Shown: positions 20,050 through 30,477 of the stretch, piece after piece
Position numbering within the stretch: the first letter of the stretch is position 1
Layout of the letters: the number at the start of each line of letters is the position of its first letter
Assembly: GCF_905147365.1 (NCBI RefSeq)
Contig: NC_056425.1
Location: 13,357,001-13,421,000, forward strand
DNA: 64,000 bases
Reading direction: 5' to 3'
From: Aricia agestis
Taxonomy: Eukaryota; Arthropoda; Insecta; Lepidoptera; Lycaenidae
The notes under the pieces: model-generated
Database searches by the model: none
Told to the model about the DNA's origin: nothing
The model's input: only the letters and a program-made list of their open reading frames with translations
Made by a program: the position numbers and the translations under genes

Positions 20050-23000
20050 ATGCCTATTTCATTTAACCGCGGGAATGTGAGTAAAATACTCTTTGGTTTT
20101 GAATTCTTTATAGTTTTTAGAACAATATGATTTCAGCCAGTACTTTTTAGGTAAGAAAAGCCTTTCGGACAAGAGGAAGATCAGCTCATTCCTTTGATGC
20201 CAGTGGACCTCGCATCGATAATGCTGCCGACGGTGATGATCGTCAATTTCTACAGATAAGACCAGCTTTAGCTGATCCCCGCGAGCGATCAACTTTGCAA
20301 CGCTCAAACACTACATTATTAGGGTAAGTAATAAGTAATAACGATATTTTTGTAGACTACATTAATTATTGTTGATCAACAGCCAGAGAGCCTGTCTTCC
20401 TAACGTTCTTATCGTTGGCCAAAATTACTTAAATGAAACGCACGCCAAGAGAGATTTACCTAACATGATTTTTTATCCATCCAACGTATGAACTAGTAGG
20501 CACTGACCTCCATTATAATGGAGGTCAGTGACTAGTAGGCCTTAACCAAAATAAGTTTGACGAATATTTACATTTCTATTTCTTTCACAGCAATTCCTAC
20601 GATGGGAAAGACGATGTTGTCAATTTGCAAGCAGTGGGAGAGGGTAAAGTGCAACTTTTTCGTACGCCACAAGAGAAAGAACGATTGCCAGATAGAATTA
20701 GTCTCGATAGGTAAGAAAATTAAAAAAAAATTGACATTATCTGAAAAGAAGACTTTGTATATTATTTACTCTTGTGTCTGGACTCTGGTGGTAACTGGTA
20801 AGAGTTAATGTGCTTGCCCATAACGAGCGTCGTCCTTACCACTCTTCCAAACCTCTAAAAATCTTGGGATTTCCAAACTGTGCTTTAACCTGTCCAGTAC
20901 CCTCGTATTTTAAACCGCGTTCGCAATTTCTGTAAATCTGTAGAGCTACAGTATCCTACTGCAACACCTCTCTGGTTAAGAATGGGACATTCGTGCAAGG
21001 TTTGCTGACCGTTAATAGTACATTTTCTTTCAGGCGGGGTCTCTCTTCGATTCCAAACATAGTCGGAGAGCCCGATTTGCGTTTATTATCTCTCCAACAC
21101 AACCTCATAAACAGCTTACTGGGACTCTCCGGCCTAGATCTCGTGAAATTAGTGTTCCTAGATGTTTACGATAACCAAATAGACAAAATATGTTCATTAG
21201 ATAGACTTTTTAGCTTACGAGTCCTTTTAATGGGAAAGAACAGGTAAATTAAGATTTTTTTATCCCATTTTAAGAATCCCATTTCAGAAACAATACAAGA
21301 AACTTAAGTTTTTTTTATATATTTTAGGATCAAAAGAATAGAAGGACTGTCCAATCTCATTAAATTAGAAGTTCTCGATCTGCACGGCAATAGAATAATG
21401 AAAGTAGGCGGTTTATCGAACCTCAGCGAGTTAAAAGTGCTCAATTTAGCTGGTAACCAAATTAAATGTATAGGACAGAGTGATCTACAAGGTTTAATAT
21501 CGTTGAGGGAATTAAATCTTAAACGAAATCGACTACGAAAACTGCTCGGATTTCAGAACACAACGAAATTACAAAAACTGTATTTGGGCAACAATGATTT
21601 ACAGAGGTAAGATTAGAAATATCTTCTCGATTCTAGAAGTACAATAAATGAAATACAATAATCATTTAATTTAAAAATACTTACATTCCTTACCATAGTT
21701 ATAAGCACCTAATATAAAATTCTTGTAAATGTTTGTCAACCTGTTAAACATTGTAGCATTGAGGACGTCGCATCAGTGGCTGAAGCGACATCACTCGAAG
21801 AAGTGTCACTCGATAGTAATCCTGTAGCATTGGGCGGAGACTGCACGCCGTTTCTAGTCTCGTATTTACCGAACCTCGTGACCCTCACAAACATGAATGT
21901 CACTGAACAGGTAAAGATCGATAATTTAACAAATCCAGAAGCTCTGACGAACTGATTGAACATATTAATATAATACTAGAAAATTTCAAGGTCCGCAGAG
22001 CAGCAACGGCTTGGAGAAGCAACAAAGAAGCAGCTCATGCAGCATACTGTGCTTTAAGTGGATCAGCGCAGCAAGCGGCCCGGAGGGATCAGATAATACA
22101 TAATGCTAGGACTAACTGGGAACTGCTGAGGTATGTTTTGGAAACCTACCGATTTTAATTACTTTAGAACGAAGATGACAATACTTTTCTTCTTTTAGGA
22201 CCGAAAATAAATGTTTTTCCAATACGCCTAGTCCGTCCAAACACGATGAAATAGGAAAGGAACTGCTTAGTCAAGTTGCCAATTTAGAAACACAAAACGA
22301 TAGCACACAAACCATAGAAACGGTAGTTGTCCCGGATATCATTGCATCCACACAACACGTAGATGCAGTGCTTTCTGATAGCAAAAATAATTCTAGTGAT
22401 ACTAATATAAGACATAATATTTCCGATACTCGAAATACGGAACCAAACCTCCTGCGTAAGCTACAAAGAAGTTCCACAGCACGAAAGTTGTCGGAAAAAC
22501 GGGTAAACTTCTCAGACAGAAGTGCTTCCCAAGAAACTGACGCGTCTCATTCCACATCAACCAGTAGTGATCTACGATTGCCACCCATATTGCTCCCTAT
22601 TATATCATCATTAGAAAATGTCAAATTAGCAGATGGTACAGAACCTATACTGAAACGTTGGGAAAGTATGTCTAGCATGGAACCCGTTGGAGATTCGCCT
22701 TTCAGTTCGTTACAGTCTTCCAGTGATTCAGAAGATGAGGCTGGAAAGAAACAACTCAGACGCGTCCCTACTGTTTTAAGAAGGAAAGACTTTGGCTCCG
22801 TACGTTCAAAGTCTGTCTGCGATCCCGAAAATCAAAGAAATAAATCTGCAGGCAAACAAAATGACACAACTAGCAATATTTCAGGTATTACAAATCCTGA
22901 TTCTGTAATGACGTCAACTTCGTCCAGCAGCGAAAACAATAGCAAAATGTTACGTCGACAAGGATCACTCAATAGCAAGCTGGGCAAAAGGAATATCCGC

Positions 23001-24259
23001 AGTGCAACCATAACACGAAGAAATGAAAGAGCTTCATCCGCTAATCGCGCGGCTACTGCGAGACCCAAACCAGTAAAAAATTTAGCAAACCTGAAATCTT
23101 CGGAGCCTGTGCCGAAGCAGATGCCAGTTTCGAAGGACAGAGAACAAGGCGTGGACTATTTGGTGGAGGTAGGAGATGGTTTAGTGAGTGCCTGGGGTGC
23201 TGGAGCGATACGGCGCCTGGCAAGAGATTGGGAATGGGATCGAGCACGGACAGTCACGCGGGCTGCCTTTCATTACATGCACTTTAATGCAGTAGCACAG
23301 TGCCTACCGGAATTGAAAGAAAAGTAAGTATCTCTGTAGTACATGACATTCTTTAGATTGAACAATCTTAAATACTTTAACATCATTGTTTTCCATTATA
23401 TAGGTTTCCAAACATCGTTCACATTTCGGTGCGTGCGACTGGTTTACAGTACTTTGGACAGTTACATGCGTTAGCTGAACTGCGGGGCATTACAGGAATA
23501 ACCGTAATTCCTGAAGGCAATCCTATATCCCTGAAGAGTTGGCGGGAGTACGCCGTCTATAGACTAGCACATTGGGGCTTAAAAGACATTAATGAAGAAC
23601 AGGTAAGTAATGATCGATGACTGCAACAAACTAAATCTATCTTAGATTTTTTCTGCCTTAATAACAAAACAATTTTTACATAGATCACTGATGAAGAGAT
23701 AAAACAAGCGAATATAACATACAACGGCCTTAGTGATATGGTCCTTCGAGCATTGCCTGATGCACCACTGCAGCCATTATTATCTAGATTAGGGAAAAGT
23801 GGAAATACTTCAATAAGCGCCAAAGCCTGGTTGAGAAATGCTGATCCAGCCCTCAGAGACGTCATCGCTAAAGAAGCTTTGCAGTACAAAAAGGGACATA
23901 TTTCGCAGGTAAAATTACATTTGTTCTTAATTTAACGTTATGCGAGGGAGTGTAGTTAGCTGGCTTCACTTGAAAAGTTTGAACTTTAGCTAGACTGTAT
24001 TGACTATTGGTGTTGATTGATGAAGCTACTCTAGCTATTAATGTGTCAATTTCAGGAAGAGATGAGCTGGCGAGTCCGTGGTCGGGGTCAGCTGTCCCAT
24101 GCCATAGAGTTAGCTTGTGGAGCAGCACAGCGTTTACGCACGTTGGAGCTCCAATGGCCGAGCATATTCATAGAAATGATAGAGGAGGTGCTACAAGACT
24201 TCTCAGACATGGAATCCCATGTCAAAGAACAGTTGCGGTCGCTTTTCGATTCCTTGTGA
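20050..24259 (+). CDS. LRRC49: leucine-rich repeat-containing protein 49
   Basis: Eleven exons keep frame: 20050-20076, 20151-20323, 20591-20710, 21034-21243, 21328-21606, 21757-21910, 21991-22130, 22199-23323, 23404-23602, 23684-23908 and 24056-24259 (951 residues). The first 27-bp exon (MPISFNRGN) is the least certain; its donor GTGAGT and a 74-bp intron give the right phase. Exons 4-6 encode LRRs matching the family pattern: 'FLDVYDNQIDKI', 'LRVLLMGKNRI', 'LEVLDLHGNRI', 'LKVLNLAGNQI', 'LRELNLKRNRL', 'LQKLYLGNNDL'. Then follow a helical cap, a long Ser-rich low-complexity exon (8) and a conserved C-terminal part ('GLQYFGQLHALAEL', 'SWREYAVYRLAHWGL'). LRRC49 is a subunit of the tubulin polyglutamylase complex, acting on axonal and ciliary microtubules. 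It is longer than the roughly 690-residue mammalian protein, mostly through exon 8. Confidence 0.9.
20501..20530. repeat. 30-bp perfect palindrome of two P-like ends with target duplication
   Basis: CACTGACCTCCATTA is followed directly by its reverse complement. ACTAGTAGG flanks both sides (20492-20500, 20531-20539). The arm equals the start of the TIR of the element at 53150-55143 (one mismatch). It lies in an LRRC49 intron and looks like the footprint of an excised element. Confidence 0.75.
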
Positions 24260-24407
24260 TTAAAAAACAGTTCCATTTTCGACAGTTGTACGTACTAAGT
24301 AAAAGTTTGTTATAAAGGTAATCTGGAAAGTCTCGAAGATAACCTATCAGCGAGTATTTTGTTAGCCAGGCACCACCATGACGAACCTACTTAATGTGGA
24401 CAAATTT

Positions 24408-24467
24408 TGCAGCGGTCTCTAGACGGCATCATTAAGCCGTTAATTATGCCGTCTAGAGCCCGCTGCA
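24408..24467. repeat. 60-bp hairpin downstream of LRRC49
   Basis: The 22-bp arms (TGCAGCGGTCTCTAGACGGCAT and its near-perfect reverse complement) surround a 16-bp centre. It lies about 150 bp after the LRRC49 stop, so it could be in the 3' UTR or be a MITE. The rest of 24260-25238 is AT-rich; a word 'CACATTGGCCCAACGTGTAGAG' split over 24467-24490 recurs in the inverted-repeat element that follows. No gene is seen. Confidence 0.6.
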
Positions 24468-25238
24468 CACATTGGCCCAACGTGTAGAGTACGGAATGTC
24501 GCTTCCAAGTCTCAACTTATGGCGAACCTAAGTAGGTCTCTACACGATAGCCCAATGCGCTGGCTCAATATGTACAGCAGGCTTTAACTTGGCATAACCC
24601 GACTAAACGTTTGACTGCTACGCATAAAAATCAATATCTATAATGATGGGAGTTGGGACTTGGAACCTTTAATTGTTTACAGTGTAAAAATAAATAGTTA
24701 CCGCTGCAGTGTCGTCAGACCGAAGCGAGAATAAGTAGTTTAGGGAATTAAAACAAGTTGCTCAATAGTTAATAGAATCAAGACGCCAACCAGTATGAAA
24801 ATCAAGTTACGAATCAAACCATGAACGTTTTTGAAATTGAAATCGTTAATAAAATAAAAATATACTGATATCACCAAATGTTTAATTTGATAATCTTTTT
24901 GTAATTAAGAAATGTATTCTAGTCAGCACTTCAAAATCCATACCCTATCTCAACGAATTTTGGCGCTACAAAGCTGCGGGCAACATATTCTGGTAGTTGT
25001 CTTTTTATAACTTTTGGTACTTTTTTTTAGTAAGTTAAGTAAGCTATACTTGGAGTCAAATTGAAGTCTAATCTTTTCTTTTCTAACTACCCTAAACTAC
25101 CGATCTCTGAGAATTTTTCTCAAAAAGTTTCAACAGCGTTGTTGATTCCAGTATTTGGTTCAGTTTTGACGTTAGCCAAACAAATGCACTAAGTTTAACG
25201 CGCGTGTTATTAAATAGTGCATTAATAAACTTCTTCTT

Positions 25239-25885
25239 ATGCCGGCTCTTGATATAGGCGAACGCGTTGGCCAACGCGTCTGCAGACGCGTTGGCCCAAT
25301 GTGTAGAACGGGCGTTCGCGCGTTGGCCGTAGGTATTTAGACGTTGGCCGACGCATCTGCGAGCTTGCCTCGCGGGTCGGAAATGTCGGCAAAAGATCAA
25401 AGGACATTTGTCGCAAGCTTCGCGCTCCATCCACACATAGGCCGCGCGATCAGTTTGCCCGGAGTTATAATTATGATAATTATTATAATATGTAATAATT
25501 TTTGTATGTAATAATTTAATAAATAATAAGTAGGTAATAAAATAATTACTTATATTATTTTAATATTATAAAATATTATGTAAAAGTGAGTTTATTTCTT
25601 TGTTTGTTACGTTTTCTCGCCTTTTATTTATTTATTTCCAGAATACTCTTTAAAAACTTTTTCTTGTCCACATTTACAAAGTAATTATAAGCTGTGAATA
25701 AATAAACAGCTGCAGCTGTTAGCGACTAAACATCCATTTTGAATCCGTCCGCACATTGGCGCGATCCAAAGCATACTGAACGATCTTCCTATGTGTGGAT
25801 TACTCACAAACGCCGTTGCAAGCGCACTGCCAACGCGTCTGCAGACGCGTTGGCCAACGCGTTCGCCTATATCAAGAGCCGGCAT
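25239..25885. mobile_element. 647-bp inverted-repeat element with palindromic arms
   Basis: The 57-bp arms 25239-25295 and 25829-25885 are exact reverse complements (outer word ATGCCGGCTCTTGATATAGG). Each arm contains the perfect palindrome CCAACGCGTCTG/CAGACGCGTTGG. Further inside, 'CCACACATAGG' (about 25431) and 'CCTATGTGTGG' (about 25788) also pair, and the centre is AT-rich. Open frames here exist only because the arms lack stops. No transposase. Confidence 0.7.
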
Positions 25886-25992
25886 TACAGACGAATGGCA
25901 GTATGTCGGCGGCAGTCGGCGGCAGGTGTCGGCGGCAGTCGACGGCACGTGTCCACAGTGTGTTGACAGTTTATTGCGTTTGCAGTATGGAG

Positions 25993-26021
25993 ACAGAGTA
26001 GACAGAATTATGTCTATTGTG
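25993..26021. repeat. 29-bp micro-insertion made of two transposon ends
   Basis: ACAGAGTAGACAGAAT is followed by TATGTCTATTGTG, the two ends of the 373-bp MITE at 887-1259 joined without its interior. ATGGAG flanks both sides (25987-25992, 26022-26027). The paralogous copy near 48970 (minus strand) reads 'TATGGAGGGTTGATGG', the uninserted form. Confidence 0.75.
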
Positions 26022-26266
26022 ATGGAGGGTAGATGGAGGAGATCTATCTTATATGGGGGATATTTGAAAGTGTCCAGCTGTACGCAGTAAATAACAATTA
26101 AAAAATCCTTCAAGAGTGGCGCAAGCTGCAGCAAAGGGTATGGAATGAATGTAGCCGTTGGTGACAAAATATAGATTGAAGTATCTTAAAATATAACCTA
26201 AAATAGCTGAAATAAAAGCTGCTAAATGATTTAAAATGTACCCTGTTACTACTGTAGCGCCACCCT

Positions 26267-26543
26267 CACACAGCCGGTATTTCATAATCGGAAATTCATA
26301 TTCTTACAGATCGATCTATGAAAGTCATAATCTGAAAAAAAAAACAGAATGTGTGTGGAGCATACTGATATTGTATGGTATTCCGGTCTTTCTGAATTAA
26401 TAATATGAATTTCATAATCAGAAATTCATAATCTAAAAAAATCAGAATGTGTGTGGAGCGTACTGATATTGTATGGTATTCCGGTCTTTCTGAATTAATA
26501 ATATGAATTTCCGATTATGAAGTTCCGGCTGTGTGAGGCCAGC
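26267..26543. mobile_element. 277-bp MITE with CACACAGCCGG ends
   Basis: Inverted CACACAGCCGG ends enclose two tandem copies of 'GAATGTGTGTGGAGC ... GGTCTTTCTGAATTAATAAT'. The CCT triplet is duplicated at the borders. The intact site 'CGCCACCCTAATTTAACGC' is visible, in reverse complement, in the paralogous element near 48685. Confidence 0.7.
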
Positions 26544-26626
26544 CTAATTTAACGCATTTCAGCGGACACATTTTACATACAGAGATATCAGATAGTTCTC
26601 CTCCATCTACACTCCATAGTTTGCAG

Positions 26627-27112
26627 GGAGCCTAGTGCCTACCACGACCTTTCCCAAAACTATCATATTTCATTGTTGTAAGCTTACAATAACATTACCG
26701 TACTCACTTTTTAAATATAATAAACGGACGTCTCGCATCAAACGGATAATTTTTTCACAGTACGTCCGCTGAATCGGCAGCGTACGGATTACCGACTAGC
26801 CAGTATGTTTATCTCCTAATTATAATAGTCAAAATTTCTGCTTTCGACTTTCCCATCCACACCCCCCTTTTGAGCATTCATTTATTACGTTCCCATTGCC
26901 CAATGTAATATTGCATATTTTCTGAAAAAGAATCGTTTTCACTTTGAGTTTTGACGTATTTGACATCTGACAGCTAGCTCGTTGGCATTTGACATTTCAA
27001 AAAACTATTTGCCGAATTTTTCCATTTTCAGAAAAGTAGATAAAAATTAATAACTAACCCTTGTTTAACTCGTTATCCCTTACTATAATGTATATTTGAG
27101 ATTGGACACGAC
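26627..27112. promoter_or_regulatory. upstream region of Snapin-HemK2
   Basis: This 486-bp spacer precedes the Snapin start codon. It must contain the promoter and 5' UTR. No TATA box stands out at a fixed distance, and I see no repeat or gene in it. Confidence 0.4.
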
Positions 27113-28182
27113 ATGGACGATACAGAGAGTACAACTACGTCTGCCGATGAAAACACAGGGAACCTTTGCGACAACCCAACAAGAGACACTCTAGCCGAGG
27201 GGCTTATAAGTCTCCTAAAACCCACTGTAGATCAGCTTGACGACAGAGTAAGAGCAACCAGGTATGTGGAACGCTTATAAAACAGTTACCATCAAACTGA
27301 GCTTAGCCACAAAACTTTTTATTGACATCACTCTTACGAACCTCTTCTCTTGGTCTATATTGTTGCCTGTTGGACTATATTGTGGTAAACTTATAGATAC
27401 ATACATTTCTGAACTATTTCTATGCTCGATGGTCACACCACATTTGCCTATTCATGTCAACTTACTGTTTTTATTTAAATTACAAAACTACATTCCTATT
27501 TTCGAACATTTCCATCCTTCCAATTTTCAGGATATCACAACTAGAGTTGAAGCAACAAATTGACTCATTGAATGAGGAATTACAGAAGGTCAGGCAAGCT
27601 TTGAACGACCATCCAGATTTAGATCCTTATGTTAAGAAACTGATTGCTTGCAAACAGAGAGTTACTGTTATATTGAATGTCTTGCAGACAACACAGGTAT
27701 TTTTCTTTTTTACAAAATTCATATATTAATCCATACTAATATTATAAATGCGAAAGTGTATCTGTCTGTATGTTACCTTTTGAAGCCCAAACCGCTGAAC
27801 CGATTTGACTGATATTTGGTATAGAGATACTTTGAGTCCCGGGAAAGGACATAAGATACTTTATCTCGGGAAAATTCCCATGCCATAAACGATTTTTGGC
27901 ACAACGGAGTTACGGGCATCATCAAGTTCATGATAAACAGCTTTGATAAAACCTCAAATTAGATGAAACGCTTAGACGAATAAGAACACTCATGAAAATT
28001 GAATTTAAATCTGTTATATCAAAATTTATTGATTTTTCTTGTTTTTATTGCAGGATAGACTAAATGAAATAAGACGCATGGTGAATAAAGAGAAGAGCGT
28101 AAGGCCAATAGTGACGACAGTGCCACAAGAACCTGAACAAAGTACGAGCGCTGTCGTCCCCGACTTGGGCTCTATCAACTAA
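27113..28182 (+). CDS. Snapin: Snapin, BLOC-1/BORC subunit
   Basis: Three exons, 27113-27261, 27531-27696 and 28054-28182, give 147 residues. Snapin is a small coiled-coil subunit shared by BLOC-1 and BORC, linking SNAREs, lysosomes and endosomes to transport. The family pattern is clear: 'LAEGLISLLKPTVDQLDDRV' in exon 1, a coiled coil 'QLELKQQIDSLNEELQKV' in exon 2, and the hallmark 'LDPYVKKL' before a second helix that continues into exon 3 ('DRLNEIRRMV'). The C-terminus is a Pro/Thr-rich tail ending DLGSIN. All junctions are GT/AG and in phase. The stop codon lies one base before the start codon of the next gene on the same strand. Confidence 0.93.
27735..27935 (+). repeat. retroelement-derived repeat in Snapin intron 2
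   Basis: It begins 'CTAATATTATAAATGCGAAAG', continues with 'TCTGTCTGTATG' and 'CCGCTGAACCGATTTGACTG', and ends near 'GTTACGGGCATCATC'. Related blocks occur at 41040-41250, 46999-47110 and 59340-59540. It is likely a short retroelement tail. Confidence 0.6.
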
Positions 28183-28183
28183 C

Positions 28184-28819
28184 ATGGAAACACCTTATCA
28201 AAATCACATAGACAAAGCTGACTTCGACCATGTTTATGAGCCAGCAGAGGACAGCTTCCTGCTCATTGATGCCTTAGAAAAAGATTTGGAATTTTTAAAA
28301 ACCAAAAAACCCCTATTGTGTTTGGAAGTTGGTTCGGGAAGTGGGGTGGTCATTACAGCATTCGGAATGGCGTTCCCGGGAACACTCTGTTTCAGCACTG
28401 ACATTAATATTAAGGCCTGCGTTATGACTAAAAGTACCGCTCAACGTAACAATGTTATAGTAGAAACTGTGAATATGGACCTGGCCAGCGGTTTTGTGAA
28501 TAATAAGTTTGATATTGTTTTGTTTAATCCACCATATGTGGTGACCGATCCTGAAGAGTGCAAGGGGAATGGCATCGAAGCAAGCTGGGCTGGCGGCGTC
28601 AAAGGCAGAGAAGTCATAGACAGATTACTGGCTGTCATACCAAAGATATTGTCTCCCTCAGGAGTTTTTTATATCCTGTTGATAGAAGAAAACATTCCAA
28701 ATGAAGTGATTCAAATTATGAAACGGCACGGCTATATTGCAGAAACAGTAATACAGAGAAAAGTTAGGAACGAAAGGCAACTTGTGTTAAAGTTTTATAA
28801 GTTTGCAAATTATGATTAA
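28184..28819 (+). CDS. HemK2: HemK2/N6AMT1-type release-factor glutamine methyltransferase
   Basis: The gene is one exon of 211 residues. HemK2 with Trm112 methylates the glutamine of the GGQ motif of eRF1 using S-adenosylmethionine. Visible motifs are the SAM loop 'LEVGSGSG' (47-54), the acidic 'STDIN' (71-75) and the catalytic NPPY (115-118), preceded by 'FDIVLF'. The N-terminus 'DFDHVYEPAEDSFLL' matches full-length family members, so the gene is complete without an upstream exon. The ATG (context AACATGG, close to optimal) starts one base after the Snapin TAA. There is no room for a separate promoter except inside Snapin introns or exon 3, so it is probably translated from a Snapin-HemK2 dicistronic mRNA. 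An AATAAA lies at about 28868. Confidence 0.94.
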   Translation: METPYQNHIDKADFDHVYEPAEDSFLLIDALEKDLEFLKTKKPLLCLEVGSGSGVVITAFGMAFPGTLCFSTDINIKACVMTKSTAQRNNVIVETVNMDLASGFVNNKFDIVLFNPPYVVTDPEECKGNGIEASWAGGVKGREVIDRLLAVIPKILSPSGVFYILLIEENIPNEVIQIMKRHGYIAETVIQRKVRNERQLVLKFYKFANYD

Positions 28820-28885
28820 TATATTTGTAAAAATAAGTATTTTGAAAATATTCAATATATGTTTAAATAATAAAATTATTTATTA

Positions 28886-30025
28886 TTAAGTCTTAATGTT
28901 CTTCCTAACAGCTGCCCCAAATAATCTTGCTCCCTCCATATTTTCTTCATACCCAGGGATGGACGTGCAGTCATTGAGCCACCTCTGAATATTAGGAAAG
29001 GCAGAAATATCCCAACCTACCTCCTGTAAATTAAAAAAAAAACAAATATTAGTAGTAACAGAAGGGTTTTAATTAAAAATAATAATATACAATAGTTTAG
29101 GTGTATAGGTGATTTAATTATTAGTTGGAATTACATAATACTCACAAGAATAGAAGTCATGGATGCCAATATTGCTGTATCAGCAATGCTCAGCTCATCA
29201 CCAGCTACCCATTTGGAGTTTGCCAGGAACTGATCAAGAAACCCAAGTGTTGAGTTCAAGTCTATCTTCAATGATTCCTTAATTTCTGTTATTCCACTGA
29301 AAAGGATGGGATGCTGCAAGAAATAGCATTCCTTAGGTTTACAACTTTAATATTTATTAACATTATAATTTATAAAGCTAAGTTTTTGAGACTAGACCGG
29401 TTTTATGTAAATTAGCACATACAGAGAGTAGACCAGCTATCCCCAACCTGTGGCCCACCAGGACTTTATCAGTGGCCCGCGTGATGTTAAACCATTTTGA
29501 AATTCACGCCCACCGGCAAAATAGTGTTAAATTTGTGGCCAGTAGGAAAAAAAGGTTGCGGACCACTGGAGTAGACCATGGAAAAGGAGTAAGGACATAG
29601 GCTACTTTCTTTGAAGGAAAACAGACAGTTCGTGAGGTGCAGAGAATGCCGTAAGGCGAAGTTTATGTAGCAAGAAAACTTACGCAGATTGCTCTGATCC
29701 TGGGATACAAAAATGAACTATCAAAGTACAGCCTCTGATTCACAAGCGCCCGTTTTCTGATATCCTTAGGATAGTATTTGTCGTCGCCGTATCTTTCAGC
29801 CAGGTAGCACGCAATGGCGCGACTCTCCCATAGGATGAAGCCATCATCATCGAGAGTAGGAACGCAGTGCTGCGGATTAATCCTCAGAAAACTTTCACTG
29901 AGTTGCTCCTTTTTAAACAAATCAACTATCACTGTTTCTAGGGGCACATTAATTAATTTGGCAGCTAATAAGGCTCCTCTCGATGGAGCACTCAGTGGGA
30001 AGTGGTAAAGTTTAATAGCAGACAT
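28886..30025 (-). CDS. glutathione S-transferase, insect delta/epsilon class
   Basis: Three exons, 29684-30025, 29146-29313 and 28886-29023, give 215 residues, all boundaries in phase 0. The N-terminal thioredoxin-like domain has 'YHFPLSAPSRGALL' with the catalytic Ser at residue 12, 'NPQHCVPTLDDDGF' (cis-Pro loop) and 'WESRAIACYLAERYG' (Glu-Ser glutathione contact). The C-terminal helical domain has 'AGDELSIADTAIL', the N-capping box of GSTs. These are cytosolic dimers that conjugate glutathione to xenobiotics and lipid peroxidation products; insect-specific classes often serve insecticide or plant-toxin detoxification. Delta and epsilon cannot be separated by eye. It converges on HemK2 with 66 bp between the stops, so the 3' UTRs probably overlap. 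Confidence 0.92.
29434..29568. mobile_element. hAT MITE, 135 bp, with perfect 8-bp duplication
   Basis: The ends are CAGCTATCCCCAACCTGTGG and, in reverse, CAGTGGTCCGCAACC. GAGTAGAC flanks both sides (29426-29433, 29569-29576). It lies in intron 1 of the GST gene. Short hAT MITEs of this CAG..CCNCAACC type are widespread in animals. Confidence 0.85.
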
Positions 30026-30477
30026 TTTTAAACAAATAAAATTTAGAAGTAGGTGCCGTAGTTTTGTTTTGAAACTTGAGCAAGAAACTAGAAACTAGAA
30101 AGAATCAGTAAAAATGACAGGAGGTAGGTCAGCTATTAAAGAGGTCAGTCACCCCAAAGATAAGATTTTTTTTTTAACATGGCACTTCGGCTATTAGTAT
30201 ATTATGGCGGAAAAACAATTTTCTATCGTTTTTCTATATTGTCATGCCCTTTCCTAGTGTTATATATTCCGTGTTATCGGTCGATAAACCATCTACCACT
30301 TTACTGAATCGAACAACTTGACTTCTTGACTGTATTGAATTTTACTTAGACCTTGACTAGACTTTAGACCAACTATTCTAGCACGGGGATTGTCGATCTA
30401 GAAATAAAAGATAAAGACAAGAAATAACTATAGTTTCTTGGAAAATAGTTCCTGTTCTAAAGTAATAAAATAAAAAT

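Larger units (their letters stand above)
25986..26618. mobile_element. TIR element with 8-bp target duplication, carrying two nested insertions
   Basis: The ends are TATGGAG...CTCCATA, flanked by GTTTGCAG at 25978-25985 and 26619-26626. A second copy without the nested insertions lies at 48616-48976. Compared with it, this copy has an extra 29 bp in its left end (25993-26021) and a 277-bp MITE (26267-26543). An 8-bp duplication fits the hAT or P superfamilies. Confidence 0.75.

Noticed and set aside
20059..20307. 82-codon minus-strand ORF
   Set aside because: Antisense of LRRC49 exon 2 and its intron; the plus strand has the conserved, spliced frame.
25092..26090. Several ORFs of 65-160 codons on both strands
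   Set aside because: They arise because the GC-rich inverted-repeat arms lack stop codons; mirrored frames appear on both strands.
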